Shown here: positions 28,365 to 37,002 of the stretch, one piece after another | Layout of the letters: each line of letters starts with the position of its first letter | Position numbering within the stretch: position 1 is the first letter of the stretch | Notes under the pieces: model-generated | What the model was told of the DNA's origin: nothing | Databases searched by the model: none | What the model saw: the letters and a program-made list of their open reading frames with translations, nothing else | From: Halomonas sp. S3-1-1 | GTDB taxonomy: Bacteria > Pseudomonadota > Gammaproteobacteria > Pseudomonadales > Halomonadaceae | Length of the DNA stretch: 64,000 nucleotides | NCBI RefSeq assembly: GCF_023757625.1 | Contig: NZ_JALGBZ010000001.1 | Location: 1,009,442 to 1,073,441 of the forward strand | Direction of reading: 5' to 3' | Position numbers and translations under genes: made by a program

Positions 28365-30827
28365 TTGTCCGATGCATTAACCGCCTGGTGGGCCCAGCAG
28401 CTCTTGCTGTGCGATGGGTTATCTACCGCGCATCCTCTAGCGCTGGATAGCGTACAAGCCGAAAAACGGCTCAAGGCACTGGGTATTTCCCACCGCGGCG
28501 AGCTGGTGGAGAAGTTTTTGCACGGGCTGGGGGCGGTAAGCGCTCCGGCGCATCATCTGCTGGGCGCGCTCGAATGGAGCGCGCTGGCTGGCGCCGCCGG
28601 CTGGATTACCCAGGCGCAGGCCGGCACCTGGGCGCACCACACCATGCGCCGCATTGGGGGCGAATATCACGACCTGCGCAGCTGGCTGATCGATCTGCGC
28701 TCGGCGCTTGACGGTCACATTTCCAAACGCGCCCATGAGCGCTTTCTGGATGCCTGCCAAACGCTGACCCAACGCGAAAGCGAGGCCGACGCGGTGAGCT
28801 GGGAAGCGTTCGAAGAGGCGCTTGCAAAGGCGCCGGCCCCGGACGCACTCTGGCCTCAAGAGCCGTGCGCTCGGCCCTGGCGGCTCGGCGCGCTGTTTCA
28901 TCCGGTGATGTGCTACCCGGCCACCCCCGGTGACTGGCCCGAGGCGCGCCAGTGGCTCTCGCGGGTGTGGCAGGTTGACGATCGTGACCAGCTTCTCGGC
29001 GTGGTGCTCTGGCTCAGCGCTCAGGGCGATCGCCAGCGCTGGGATATCGAAGCCCGCGAGCTGCTCGAAATGGACAAGGCGCAGCGCCTGGAGTGGCAGC
29101 GCGGCGCCGACGACGACTCCGCCTACGCGCCGGTTCTGGTGCAGTTCGTCAGCCAGAACGAGCCCTTCGACTGGGCCGGCTGGGACTGGTTGCGCATCGT
29201 CGAGCTCGCTTGGGCCGGGGCCTGTAGCGGGCTGTTAAGCCAGGCCGAAGCGGATGACATCGCCGCCCACAGCGCCGATTTGATCCAACAGCGCTACGCC
29301 GACTGGCCGACACTGCTCGCCGCCTACCGGCGTGGCCAGAGCCTGTTCGAGGGCATCGACCGGCGTGATATGACGCCAAGCGCCCACGCCACGCTGCTGC
29401 TCAAGGCGGCCTGTAGCCCTTGGGAGATCGCGCCCAACGCGCTGCTCGACAGCGCCACCCAAACCGCCTCGCGCGCGCGCATCAAGGGCTGGCGCGCCAG
29501 CGGCCACCACTGGCTGCTGGCGCTGGCGAGCGTGCGCGAGCCCGATGCGCTGCTGCGCCAGGTCGACCCGGGCGCCTTCATGGGCGAAAAGCGTCGCGCC
29601 GATGCCGCGCTCTATTTGCAGGACGCGCTGTCGCTGCACGCCGACGAGGGGGCAGGGGCGCTGGAGCGCTACTGGCTGCCCGCCCAGGCGCACCATTTGA
29701 ACCAGCTCGCCGCCGACGCCGTGCACGGCGTCATGCCGCCGGCACAAACCGTCTTTGGCCGCCCGAGCGTCGACGACGCCCGTCAGCTTCAAAGCCTCAA
29801 GGGCGTCAGCCGCCATGCCGCCACCATTCACATGGCCGAGAAGTTCGCCTTCTATCTTTACATGGCGTTTGATAGCCACCTGTTCGAAAGCAAGGCGCTG
29901 ACCGAGTACGCCGACGCACTCAAGAGCTGCCTGTGCCGCTTTTACCCCTCGCCCAAACACCTGCTGGAAGCCTGGTTCGCCTGGGAAGGGTGTTTGCCGG
30001 AACCCGAGCACGACTCGCTGATCGGCGAGATCGCCTGGCACCTGGGCGACCCGGGCAGCCTTTTCTACTGGCTGGACTGGCACCCGGGGAGCTGGCGCGA
30101 GCCCGGCGAGCGGCCAAGCCTTACCCACTTCACCGCCATGGCGCTGGTCGGCCCGCTCAATAGCGCCGTGTGGAGCGAGCCTCAGATCGAGAGTGAGCGC
30201 GAAAAGGCTTCGATACGCGAGTGGGTCGACACTCACTATCACCTGGCGAGCGCCGCCGACATGCAGGATTTTCTCGGCTTCATGCTCGAGTCCGGCGACC
30301 GTCAGGAGTACCAGATCAACTACGCGCCCTATACCTTGAACCCGGAGCGGCTCAAAAGCGAAATCGCCATTCTGGAGTCCGGCGAGTGCGTGGAGGAGGA
30401 GCGCCACCACCTTCTGCGCCTGCGCCGGGTGCGTGACAACGAGGATGGCTGCAACGACGTCGACATGGCGGCCTGGGACATCGCGCAGCTCATGGACCTG
30501 GCGATCGCCGGGCGCCAGCTGGGGTGGCTCGACCGGGACGCCTTCGACCGCACGCTGGACCGTGCCTACCAGCTTGCCGATACCCACTACGCGGGCTGGC
30601 AGGAGTATGCCGCGGGCATGTACGCCGGCTTCTCTTTTTTCATGGGCGAAACCCCGGAGCGCGAGGAGTTTCTGGCGGGCTTTCGCCAGGCCATGGTCGC
30701 TTGGCTCAGCGGCGCGCCGATTCTCGCCGGCCCCTGGACGAGCCTGGATTTTCCCGGCACCCGCCCACGCCACTTCGCGCCGCTACACATCGACACGCTC
30801 CCGGGCGATCAGCGGATATTACATTGA
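28365..30827 (+). CDS. Large protein with two DUF1266-like segments
   Basis: An 820-residue soluble protein rich in Trp, Ala and acidic residues. Two segments share a pattern typical of DUF1266 (YbeR/YbeU family): one near 270-330 (DWLRIVELAWAGACSGLLSQAEADD, then DWPTLLAAYRRGQSLFE) and one near 715-775 (AAWDIAQLMDLAIAGRQLGWLDRD, then GWQEYAAGMYAGFSFF). The frame opens further upstream, but that part runs through a terminator. The TTG at 28365 has an AGGTG ribosome site 4 nt before it and gives a start like the domain's N-terminus (ALTAWWAQQLLL). Function unknown; no enzyme motif, signal peptide or membrane helix is evident. Confidence 0.65.
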   Translation: MSDALTAWWAQQLLLCDGLSTAHPLALDSVQAEKRLKALGISHRGELVEKFLHGLGAVSAPAHHLLGALEWSALAGAAGWITQAQAGTWAHHTMRRIGGEYHDLRSWLIDLRSALDGHISKRAHERFLDACQTLTQRESEADAVSWEAFEEALAKAPAPDALWPQEPCARPWRLGALFHPVMCYPATPGDWPEARQWLSRVWQVDDRDQLLGVVLWLSAQGDRQRWDIEARELLEMDKAQRLEWQRGADDDSAYAPVLVQFVSQNEPFDWAGWDWLRIVELAWAGACSGLLSQAEADDIAAHSADLIQQRYADWPTLLAAYRRGQSLFEGIDRRDMTPSAHATLLLKAACSPWEIAPNALLDSATQTASRARIKGWRASGHHWLLALASVREPDALLRQVDPGAFMGEKRRADAALYLQDALSLHADEGAGALERYWLPAQAHHLNQLAADAVHGVMPPAQTVFGRPSVDDARQLQSLKGVSRHAATIHMAEKFAFYLYMAFDSHLFESKALTEYADALKSCLCRFYPSPKHLLEAWFAWEGCLPEPEHDSLIGEIAWHLGDPGSLFYWLDWHPGSWREPGERPSLTHFTAMALVGPLNSAVWSEPQIESEREKASIREWVDTHYHLASAADMQDFLGFMLESGDRQEYQINYAPYTLNPERLKSEIAILESGECVEEERHHLLRLRRVRDNEDGCNDVDMAAWDIAQLMDLAIAGRQLGWLDRDAFDRTLDRAYQLADTHYAGWQEYAAGMYAGFSFFMGETPEREEFLAGFRQAMVAWLSGAPILAGPWTSLDFPGTRPRHFAPLHIDTLPGDQRILH

Positions 30828-30914
30828 GGCTCGCCAAAGGGGCTGTAATTGGCTTATAGTCCTTGGCTAGAAAAAAAGCTTGGTTTCGGGTCATTAATTC
30901 AAGGGGTTGTTTGC

Positions 30915-31544
30915 ATGGTTTCGTTGCCACACTGGTCTGTGACAGCTGCCCGTGTAGTGGGCGCTTGCGTGATTTTTTCCTTGTTAGCAGGGTGTGCCGG
31001 TTCCCAATCACATCAGGGCGTGGAGCCCCCGGACGACTACTTTGCCATGTCGCTTCCCGGGCTTAAAAACGGCTCGAACGCGCAAATGTCGCCCGTCGAC
31101 AATACCCTGAACCCGCTAAGCAGTTTCCAGACTCCTCCACCAATGATGATCAAGAACGCGCTGCTCGCCCAGCACGAGCGATGGTCCGGAACCCCTTACC
31201 GGATTGGCGGCACCACCCAGCGCGGGGTGGACTGCTCCGGCTTCGTTCGAAACATTTATCGCGATGCGTTCAACCGGGATCTTCCAAGATCCACCACCGA
31301 TCAGGTCCACGAGGGACGCTTGATCGACCGCCAGGAGCTTCAGGCGGGCGATCTGGTCTTCTTCCGACCCCCCGGCCCCTATAACCACGTTGGCATCTAC
31401 ATGGGCGACGGCTACTTCATGCACGCGTCCTCCTCCCAGGGCGTGATCATTTCGAGCATGCAAAACAGCTACTGGCAGCGCTACTATTGGCAATCGCGCC
31501 GCGCGCTGGAGCCTACGCATCTGGCAAGTTTGGGCGGTTTCTAA
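30915..31544 (+). CDS. NlpC/P60 (C40) family lipoprotein peptidase
   Basis: A 209-residue lipoprotein of the Spr/NlpC type, a likely peptidoglycan endopeptidase. The ATG at 30915 with an AAGGGG ribosome site gives a signal peptide ending in lipobox LLAGC (lipidated Cys27). The C40 catalytic domain occupies about 75-200, with Cys107 in GVDCSGFV, His in YNHVGIYMGDG and a second polar residue, His, in MHASSS. Anchored at the outer membrane in related proteins (MepS/Spr cleaves cross-links during cell-wall growth); the same is inferred here. Confidence 0.9.
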   Translation: MVSLPHWSVTAARVVGACVIFSLLAGCAGSQSHQGVEPPDDYFAMSLPGLKNGSNAQMSPVDNTLNPLSSFQTPPPMMIKNALLAQHERWSGTPYRIGGTTQRGVDCSGFVRNIYRDAFNRDLPRSTTDQVHEGRLIDRQELQAGDLVFFRPPGPYNHVGIYMGDGYFMHASSSQGVIISSMQNSYWQRYYWQSRRALEPTHLASLGGF

Positions 31545-31605
31545 TTTTTTTGAAGATGGATGAAGCGGTGGCCTGGGCCAAAACGTTTTCGTTGCCGGAC
31601 GTGCC

Positions 31606-32796
31606 ATGATCGAGGCGAAAACCCGCGCCTGGTGGCGCGCCACGGCGGCGCTCTGCCTGGGCTCCTTTCTCGTTTTCATCAATCTCTACGTGCCCCAGCC
31701 GCTGCTGCCGGCGCTCAAGACGACTTTTGAGGTCTCCACCCTTGGCGTAAGCCTTCTGATGTCCGCCGCGACCCTGTCGCTGGCTTTTGCGCTGCTGGTT
31801 TTCGGGCCGCTGTCGGACGCGATCGGCCGCGAGACGATCATGCGCGTGACGCTGGTGGCCGCCGGAGCGCTGTCGCTGCTGCTGGCCGTGGCGCCCAATT
31901 TCGAGACGTTACTGCTGCTAAGGCTCGTTCAAGGCTTCGTGCTCGGCGGGCTGCCGGCGGTGGCCATCGCCTGGATGGGCGACGAGTTCGATAGGCCTGC
32001 GCTTCTGAGCGCCGTGGGGCTTTATATCGGCGCCAACTCCCTGGGCGGCATTAGCGGGCGCGTGGTCGGCGGCTTCGCTGCAACACTTGGCGGCGAGTCC
32101 GCGGCATTTTTGACGGTCGGGACGATGACGCTACTGGGCTGTCTGCTCTTTTGGCGGCTTTTACCCAATAGCCACGCGTTCGCGCCCAAACCCTTCAAGC
32201 TTCGCCAGGCGCTGCGGGATTTGGCCGGCCATCTTCGCACGCCGGTGCTGCTGGCCGCCTACGCGCTGGGAGGGCTCAACTTTCTGGTGTTCATCAACCA
32301 GTACAGCTACATCACCTTTCGCCTGGCGGCGCCGCCTTATCAGCTCGCCGCGGGCGCGCTGGGGCTGATCTTTTTGACCTATCTGGGCGGCACCTTCGGC
32401 TCGACGGTGTCGGGGCGGTTGGCGCAGCGCTTTTCGCCGGCGCGCTGCATGGGGGCGGGTATTCTTATTTTGATGCTGGGCACCGCGGTGACGCTCTCAT
32501 CGCCGCTGTGGCTAGTGATTCTAGGCCTATTGATCAACGCCTTCGGCTTTTTTCTTTGCCACTCGCTGGCCTCAGGCTGGGTAGGGCGCTACGCTCAGGG
32601 CGCGCGCGGCAGCGCCTCGGCGCTTTATCTGGTGTTTTACTACCTGGGGGCGAGTGTTGGCGGGTTCTGGCTCGAGCCTTTTTGGCGCTGGTCGCAGTGG
32701 CCTGGTGTGGCGGTTGGCTCCTGGCTGCTGCTCGGTGTCACCTTTTTCATTGCGCTCGGCCTTTGCCGGTTCGAGCGGCGCGAACGTCAGCGATAG
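31606..32796 (+). CDS. MFS transporter, YnfM-like
   Basis: A 396-residue 12-helix MFS permease. The signature GPLSDAIGRETIMRVTL lies between helices 2 and 3, and QPLLPALKTTFEVS, GLYIGANSLGGISGRVVGGF and SLASGWVGRYAQGARGSASALYLVFYYLGAS align with E. coli YnfM, an uncharacterised drug or arabinose-type exporter. nikR begins 10 nt after its stop, so the two are almost certainly co-transcribed; this raises a possible link to nickel or to a metal chelate. No clear ribosome site precedes the ATG. Confidence 0.83.
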   Translation: MIEAKTRAWWRATAALCLGSFLVFINLYVPQPLLPALKTTFEVSTLGVSLLMSAATLSLAFALLVFGPLSDAIGRETIMRVTLVAAGALSLLLAVAPNFETLLLLRLVQGFVLGGLPAVAIAWMGDEFDRPALLSAVGLYIGANSLGGISGRVVGGFAATLGGESAAFLTVGTMTLLGCLLFWRLLPNSHAFAPKPFKLRQALRDLAGHLRTPVLLAAYALGGLNFLVFINQYSYITFRLAAPPYQLAAGALGLIFLTYLGGTFGSTVSGRLAQRFSPARCMGAGILILMLGTAVTLSSPLWLVILGLLINAFGFFLCHSLASGWVGRYAQGARGSASALYLVFYYLGASVGGFWLEPFWRWSQWPGVAVGSWLLLGVTFFIALGLCRFERRERQR

Positions 32797-32806
32797 AGAG
32801 GCTTTT

Positions 32807-33208
32807 ATGCAGCGAGTAACGCTCACTCTGGACGACGACCTGGTCCGGGACGTGGATGCGCTGATGCACGCGCGGGGCTATCAGAACCGCTCCGAGGCGA
32901 TTCGCGACTTGGCGCGCAGCGGGCTCAATCGGCTCAAGACCGAGGCGGCGCCGGAGGCGACCTACATGGGCGCGCTCGTCTATGTCTATGATCACGGCGC
33001 CCGCGAGCTTTCAAAGCGCCTGACGCGCCACTCCCACGACCACCATGATCTGACGCTCTCGACGCTTCACGTACACATCAATGCCGACAGCTGCCTGGAA
33101 GTGGCGCTTTTGAAAGGCAGCGGCCATGCGCTGCAGCAGTTTTCCGATGAAGTGACCTCGTCGCGCAGCGTGCGCCACGGCCAGCTGGTGCTGATCCCGG
33201 AAGCCTGA
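32807..33208 (+). CDS. nikR: Nickel-responsive regulator NikR
   Basis: A 133-residue regulator, the same length as E. coli NikR, starting MQRVTLTLDDDL after a GAGAGG ribosome site. The N-terminal ribbon-helix-helix (2-45, with NRSEAIRDLARSGL) binds DNA. The C-terminal ACT-like domain has all four high-affinity nickel ligands, by alignment: His77, His88, His90 and Cys96 in the segment ending TLHVHINADSC. It should repress target genes when nickel is bound. No nikABCDE or urease/hydrogenase genes occur in the window; the only coupled gene is the MFS transporter. Confidence 0.93.
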   Translation: MQRVTLTLDDDLVRDVDALMHARGYQNRSEAIRDLARSGLNRLKTEAAPEATYMGALVYVYDHGARELSKRLTRHSHDHHDLTLSTLHVHINADSCLEVALLKGSGHALQQFSDEVTSSRSVRHGQLVLIPEA

Positions 33209-33234
33209 GGGCGGGTAGCTTTAAGTAGACGCAA

Positions 33235-33260
33235 AAAGGGCGGCCCTAGGGCCGCCCTTT
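33235..33260 (+). terminator. Bidirectional terminator between nikR and slyD
   Basis: A perfect 12-bp inverted repeat (AAAGGGCGGCCC at 33235-33246 and GGGCCGCCCTTT at 33249-33260) around TA. It serves the convergent nikR and slyD genes; the T-run is short on both sides. Confidence 0.75.
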
Positions 33261-33286
33261 ACGCTTTCGAGTCAGGTGCGAAGAGC

Positions 33287-33769
33287 TTAGTGCTCGACGC
33301 CGCCTTCGCCGTGCACGTGACCGTGCTCGACTTCTTCCTGGCTCGCTTCACGAACGTTGGCGATTTCAACGTCGAAGTTCAGGTGCTGGCCAGCCAGCGG
33401 GTGGTTGCCGTCGACAACGACCGTGTCACCTTCGACTTGCTTGACGGTGACCATCAGCGGACCGCCTTCAGTCTGGGCCTGGAACTGCATGCCCGGCTCG
33501 ACGCTTTCAACGCCTTGGAAGGCGTCACGCGGCACTTCCTGCATCAGCTGCTCTTGAACTTCACCGTAACCCTCTTCCGGGGTTACCTTGACGTTCAGCT
33601 TTTCGCCTTCGTTACGGCCTTCAAGCTCTTTTTCGAGGCCCGGGATGATGTTGCCAGCGCCGTGTAGATAGGTCAGCGGCTCGCGGCCTTCAGAACTGTC
33701 TAGCACTTCACCTGCATCGTTGGTCAGGGTGTAGTGGAACGCGACAACCGAGTTCTGCGCAATTTGCAT
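33287..33769 (-). CDS. slyD: FKBP-type peptidyl-prolyl isomerase SlyD
   Basis: A 160-residue SlyD-type prolyl isomerase and chaperone: FKBP strands at the N-terminus (MQIAQNSVVAFHYTLTNDAGEVLDSS), an insert-in-flap domain near 70-125, and FDVEIANVREA closing the FKBP fold. The tail is short but histidine-rich (HGHVHGEGGVEH), consistent with nickel/zinc binding and with the nickel theme of adjacent nikR. The ATG at 33769 was chosen over upstream starts because it matches the family N-terminus and has an AAGGT ribosome site. Cytoplasmic. Confidence 0.92.
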   Translation of the reverse strand: MQIAQNSVVAFHYTLTNDAGEVLDSSEGREPLTYLHGAGNIIPGLEKELEGRNEGEKLNVKVTPEEGYGEVQEQLMQEVPRDAFQGVESVEPGMQFQAQTEGGPLMVTVKQVEGDTVVVDGNHPLAGQHLNFDVEIANVREASQEEVEHGHVHGEGGVEH

Positions 33770-33950
33770 TGAATAACCTTTCGGTGAGTGCATGTACCAC
33801 AATGGTAACGTGTGTGAGCCCGCTTGTCAGGGGGCGCGAAGCGGTTTTTCAACGCTTCGAACAAGGATCGGTCTTGCGTGTCAAATAGCCCGGCGATACT
33901 CTAAGCCTCACTTTTTCGCGCTTCTTCAAACCGTTTTTCCGGGAGCTTTT

Positions 33951-34232
33951 ATGACCACCGTCATGATTTTATGGGTTATTGCCTTTGTTCTGATTGCCTA
34001 TTTCGCCTACAAGGGGTGGGATAACGGCGTCAGCGAAGGGCTCGATAAGGTGCTACCCGCCGCCTTGAAAAGCCGTGGCGAGAGCCGCTACGTCTGGATC
34101 GTCGCGCTGGCCGTGCTCGGCGCGACCGCGCTGATCAACCCGGTCGAGATTCTGCTGGTCGCCATTTTGCTCGCGCTGATTGGGCTTGCCGTGATGAAGC
34201 TGGCCAACTGGGCGAGCGGCCTGTCGCACTAA
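33951..34232 (+). CDS. Small membrane protein of unknown function
   Basis: A 93-residue protein not recognised as a named family. Three hydrophobic segments lie at about 3-20 (TVMILWVIAFVLIAYFAY), 47-62 (VWIVALAVLGATALI) and 64-86 (VEILLVAILLALIGLAVMKL), with a charged loop of about 25 residues between the first two. The ATG at 33951 follows a GGGAG ribosome site. It is a single-gene unit with its own terminator. The frame extends upstream, but that part has no ribosome site and reads as leader. Confidence 0.7.
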   Translation: MTTVMILWVIAFVLIAYFAYKGWDNGVSEGLDKVLPAALKSRGESRYVWIVALAVLGATALINPVEILLVAILLALIGLAVMKLANWASGLSH

Positions 34233-34277
34233 TCTCGGCACGCTACATCGATTCCGGCGCAGAGCTCAAGCGCCAAT

Positions 34278-34308
34278 GCAAAAGCCCGGCCATTGGCCGG
34301 GCTTTTGC
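34278..34308 (+). terminator. Bidirectional terminator before slyB
   Basis: A 14-bp perfect stem (34278-34291 with 34295-34308) and a 3-nt loop, with A4 and T4 runs inside the arms. It lies between the small membrane protein gene and convergent slyB. Confidence 0.9.
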
Positions 34309-34335
34309 TATCCAGAACGTACGCTGGAGAAGCGC

Positions 34336-34803
34336 TTAGTAGGGCGCCACGCTCATATTGCCGCCACTACCGATCAGGCGTACCCGCTGGCCGGCCTGGA
34401 ACTGATGGTCGGCGCGCTGAACCACCACGACATCGCTGCCGTCGTCGCGGCGAATTTCCATTTCCAGTGCGCTAACGCGGTTGGCGCGATCCTCAATGGA
34501 GCTACCGGCCACGGAGCCGCCGAGCGCGCCGGCCACGGTCGCCAATTGACGGCCGCTGCCGCCACCCACTTGGCTGCCCAGCAGGCCACCGATGATGGCG
34601 CCGCCGCCGGTGCCCAGAAGGCCCCCTGCGCGGCTGTCAGCCTGGATTTGAACCGGGCGAATGGCGACGATGGTGCCGTAGCTCACGCTCTGACCGGTCT
34701 GGGCCTGGTTACCACGGTATACATCGCCGGAGTAAGGCGCGGTGTTCGCACATCCGGCCAGGGTTAAAAGGCTCAGGGCGGCAACGGGTAACAGTCGTTT
34801 CAT
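34336..34803 (-). CDS. slyB: Glycine-zipper outer-membrane lipoprotein SlyB
   Basis: A 155-residue lipoprotein with lipobox LTLAGC (Cys18) and a central glycine zipper (RAGGLLGTGGGAIIGGLLGSQVGGGSGRQLATVAGALGGSVAG, about 58-100 with its AGSSIED end), as in SlyB/PcpY. The C-terminal domain EMEIRRDDGSDVVVVQRADHQFQAGQRVRL is conserved in the family. SlyB belongs to the PhoP and stress-induced outer-membrane proteins in enterics; regulation here is unknown, but its upstream region holds a pair of direct repeats within a larger inverted repeat. Confidence 0.9.
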   Translation of the reverse strand: MKRLLPVAALSLLTLAGCANTAPYSGDVYRGNQAQTGQSVSYGTIVAIRPVQIQADSRAGGLLGTGGGAIIGGLLGSQVGGGSGRQLATVAGALGGSVAGSSIEDRANRVSALEMEIRRDDGSDVVVVQRADHQFQAGQRVRLIGSGGNMSVAPY

Positions 34804-35160
34804 GTAAAACCTCCAGTTCTCTCAGCGCGAGCGGCTGTTTTAAGCGTCACGGTTATCAAACAGTGTTCGTTAAAGATAACCAAAGTCATAGGCTTTGACT
34901 ACCCAAGGGTCAAAAAGGTCACTGAGCTTTAAAAAGGTCACATTTGGCGCTTGGGTAGGCAAATCGAGCAAATAGCGTGCAGCGACCGTGCACGAGGGCC
35001 GCGACCCTCATTCGTTCGACCGACGCGACGTTACAAGCGCGGTAACGCGTTGAGACTTTAGTCAACGCCGGCGTTTTGTGCAAGAGCTGTATAAGGTAAG
35101 TGCTTCAACGTAAGCGGCGCGCCGCAGGCGGGTGCCCGGGCGCGCCGCTGGGTAAGCGCC
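34804..35160. other. 357-nt intergenic region between slyB and aceA
   Basis: No gene is visible. The part next to slyB should hold its minus-strand promoter. A 9-bp inverted repeat (CTACCCAAG at 34899-34907, CTTGGGTAG at 34950-34958) encloses two direct repeats AAAAAGGTCAC (34912-34922 and 34931-34941). The part next to aceA contains a GC-rich, imperfect hairpin (around 35112-35150) that could end the aceA transcript, without a clear T-tract. Confidence 0.6.
34912..34941. repeat. Direct repeats AAAAAGGTCAC upstream of slyB
   Basis: Two identical 11-bp copies at 34912-34922 and 34931-34941, spaced 19 bp start to start (nearly two helical turns), 109 bp upstream of the slyB start. The spacing suits cooperative regulator binding on one face of the DNA. 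Confidence 0.6.
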
Positions 35161-36756
35161 TTAGAACTGATTCATTGTGTTGTCCTTACCGCCGGCCTTG
35201 AGCGCTGCATCGCCGTGGAAGAACTCCTTGTGGTCGTCGCCGATGTTCGAGCCGGCCATGTCCTGGTGTTTGACCGTAGCAATCCCTTGGCGAATCTCCT
35301 GGCGCTGGACGCCGGCGACGTAGGCGAGCATGCCTTCCTCGCCGAAGTAGCCCTTCGCCAAATTGTCGGTGGAGAGCGCCGCCGTGTGGTAGGTGGGCAG
35401 GGTGATCAGGTGGTGGAACACGTGGGCATCCTTGGCGGCACTGCGCTGAAAGTCACGCGTCCAGTCGTCGGCCAGCCGGCCAAGCTCGGTGGCGTCATAC
35501 TCAGCGCTCATCAGCTTGTCGCGCTCATAGGCAGAGACGTCCTTGCCCTCTTTTTGCCAGGCATCGAACACCTGCTGGCGGAAGTTGAGCGTCCAGTTGA
35601 ACGACGGCGAGTTGTTGTAGACGAGCTTGGCATCCGGCACCACGTCGCGGATGCGGTCGACCATGGCCGCAATCTGGCCGACGTGGGGCTTCTCGGTTTC
35701 GATCCAGAGAAGATCGGCGCCGTTTTGGAGGCTGGTGATGCAGTCGAGCACCACGCGATCCTCGCCGCTGCCGGGCTTGAACTGGTAAAGCCCCGAGACC
35801 AATCGCTTGGGTTTGACCAGCTTGCCGCCTTGCTTGATGACCACATCGCCGTTTTGAATCTCCTCGGCGCTTGCGATCTCGTCGCCATCGAGAAAGGCGT
35901 TGTATTGATCGCCCAGATCGCCCGGCGTGTGGGTCACGGCGATCTTTTGCGTGAGGCCAGCGCCGAGCGAGTCAGTGCGGGCAACGATCACGCCGTCGTC
36001 CACGCCGAGCTCCAGAAACGCATAGCGCACGGCGTTGATCTTGGCGAGGAAGTCTTCGTGGGGCACGGTGACCTTGCCGTCCTGGTGGCCGCACTGCTTC
36101 TCGTCGGAGACCTGGTTTTCCAGTTGAATGCAGCAGGCGCCGGCGAGGATGAATTTCTTTGCCAGCAGATAGGTGGCCTCGGCGTTGCCAAAGCCGGCGT
36201 CGATATCGGCGATGATCGGCACGATGTGGGTTTCATGCTCGTCGATCTGGCGGGTCAGCGTCTCGATTTGGCCCCGGTCATCCGCCGCTTTGGCGTCGTC
36301 GAGCCGGCGGAACAGGTGGTTGAGCTCCCAGGCGTCGGCCTGTTTCAAGAAGGTGTAGAGCTCTTCGATCAGCGCCGCCACGGAGGTCTTTTCGTGCATC
36401 GACTGATCCGGCAGTGGGCCAAACTCGGAGCGTAGCGCGGCGACCATCCAGCCGGACAGGTAGAGGTAGCGCCGCTTAGTGGAACCGAAGTGCTTCTTGA
36501 TCGCGATCATCTTCTGTTGGCCGATGAAGCCGTGCCAGCAGCCCAGCGACTGGGTGTACTGCGCGTGGTCCTGATCGAACGCCGCCATGTCGGCACGCAT
36601 GATGGAAGCGGTGTAGCGGGCGATGTCCAGACCGGTGTGAAAGCGGTTCTGGGCGCGCATTCGCGCGGCGTACTCGGGCTTGATGGCGTTCCACTTGCCG
36701 CCTTGGGCTTCCTTGAGCTGAGCCATTGCCTTGATGTCGTCGAGAAGTCCTGTCAT
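35161..36756 (-). CDS. aceA: Isocitrate lyase
   Basis: First enzyme of the glyoxylate bypass, splitting isocitrate into succinate and glyoxylate. The 531-residue length and segments such as KQCGHQDGKVTVPHEDFLAKINAVR match the long isocitrate lyase subclass of Pseudomonas rather than the 434-residue E. coli form. The catalytic cysteine lies in KQCGH, and metal/substrate residues in IIADIDAGFGN. The open frame continues upstream to 36900, but ATG 36756 has a GGAG ribosome site and gives MTGLLDDIKAMAQLKEAQGG. No malate synthase gene is nearby. It competes with the IDH encoded at 42773 for isocitrate. Confidence 0.96.
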   Translation of the reverse strand: MTGLLDDIKAMAQLKEAQGGKWNAIKPEYAARMRAQNRFHTGLDIARYTASIMRADMAAFDQDHAQYTQSLGCWHGFIGQQKMIAIKKHFGSTKRRYLYLSGWMVAALRSEFGPLPDQSMHEKTSVAALIEELYTFLKQADAWELNHLFRRLDDAKAADDRGQIETLTRQIDEHETHIVPIIADIDAGFGNAEATYLLAKKFILAGACCIQLENQVSDEKQCGHQDGKVTVPHEDFLAKINAVRYAFLELGVDDGVIVARTDSLGAGLTQKIAVTHTPGDLGDQYNAFLDGDEIASAEEIQNGDVVIKQGGKLVKPKRLVSGLYQFKPGSGEDRVVLDCITSLQNGADLLWIETEKPHVGQIAAMVDRIRDVVPDAKLVYNNSPSFNWTLNFRQQVFDAWQKEGKDVSAYERDKLMSAEYDATELGRLADDWTRDFQRSAAKDAHVFHHLITLPTYHTAALSTDNLAKGYFGEEGMLAYVAGVQRQEIRQGIATVKHQDMAGSNIGDDHKEFFHGDAALKAGGKDNTMNQF

Positions 36757-36945
36757 GTCGCACTCTCCGGTCGTGTTCGCAGTCGGCCCCTGGGCCGCGT
36801 TTCCCGCGCCAGTCGGGGCGGGTGTGCCTTTACTATCGACAAGGTGATGCAGCGCAGCAATTGACACTTCGGGGCAGGTGTCGTCGTAGTTAAACGACAC
36901 GGCATTACGCGAACGGCGCGACTGGGTCGTTTTTTTTCACCATCC

Positions 36946-36975
36946 ATAAAAAAAGCGCCGCTGGGAGGCGGCGCT
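36946..36975 (-). terminator. Terminator at the end of the rluE-to-roxA operon
   Basis: On the minus strand, an 8-bp stem AGCGCCGC/GCGGCGCT (36968-36975 with 36954-36961) with a 6-nt loop is followed by seven Ts (36947-36953). It lies 28 nt after the roxA stop. Confidence 0.88.
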
Positions 36976-37002
36976 ATGGGCGTGGCGGCTGTGACATCGA
37001 CG

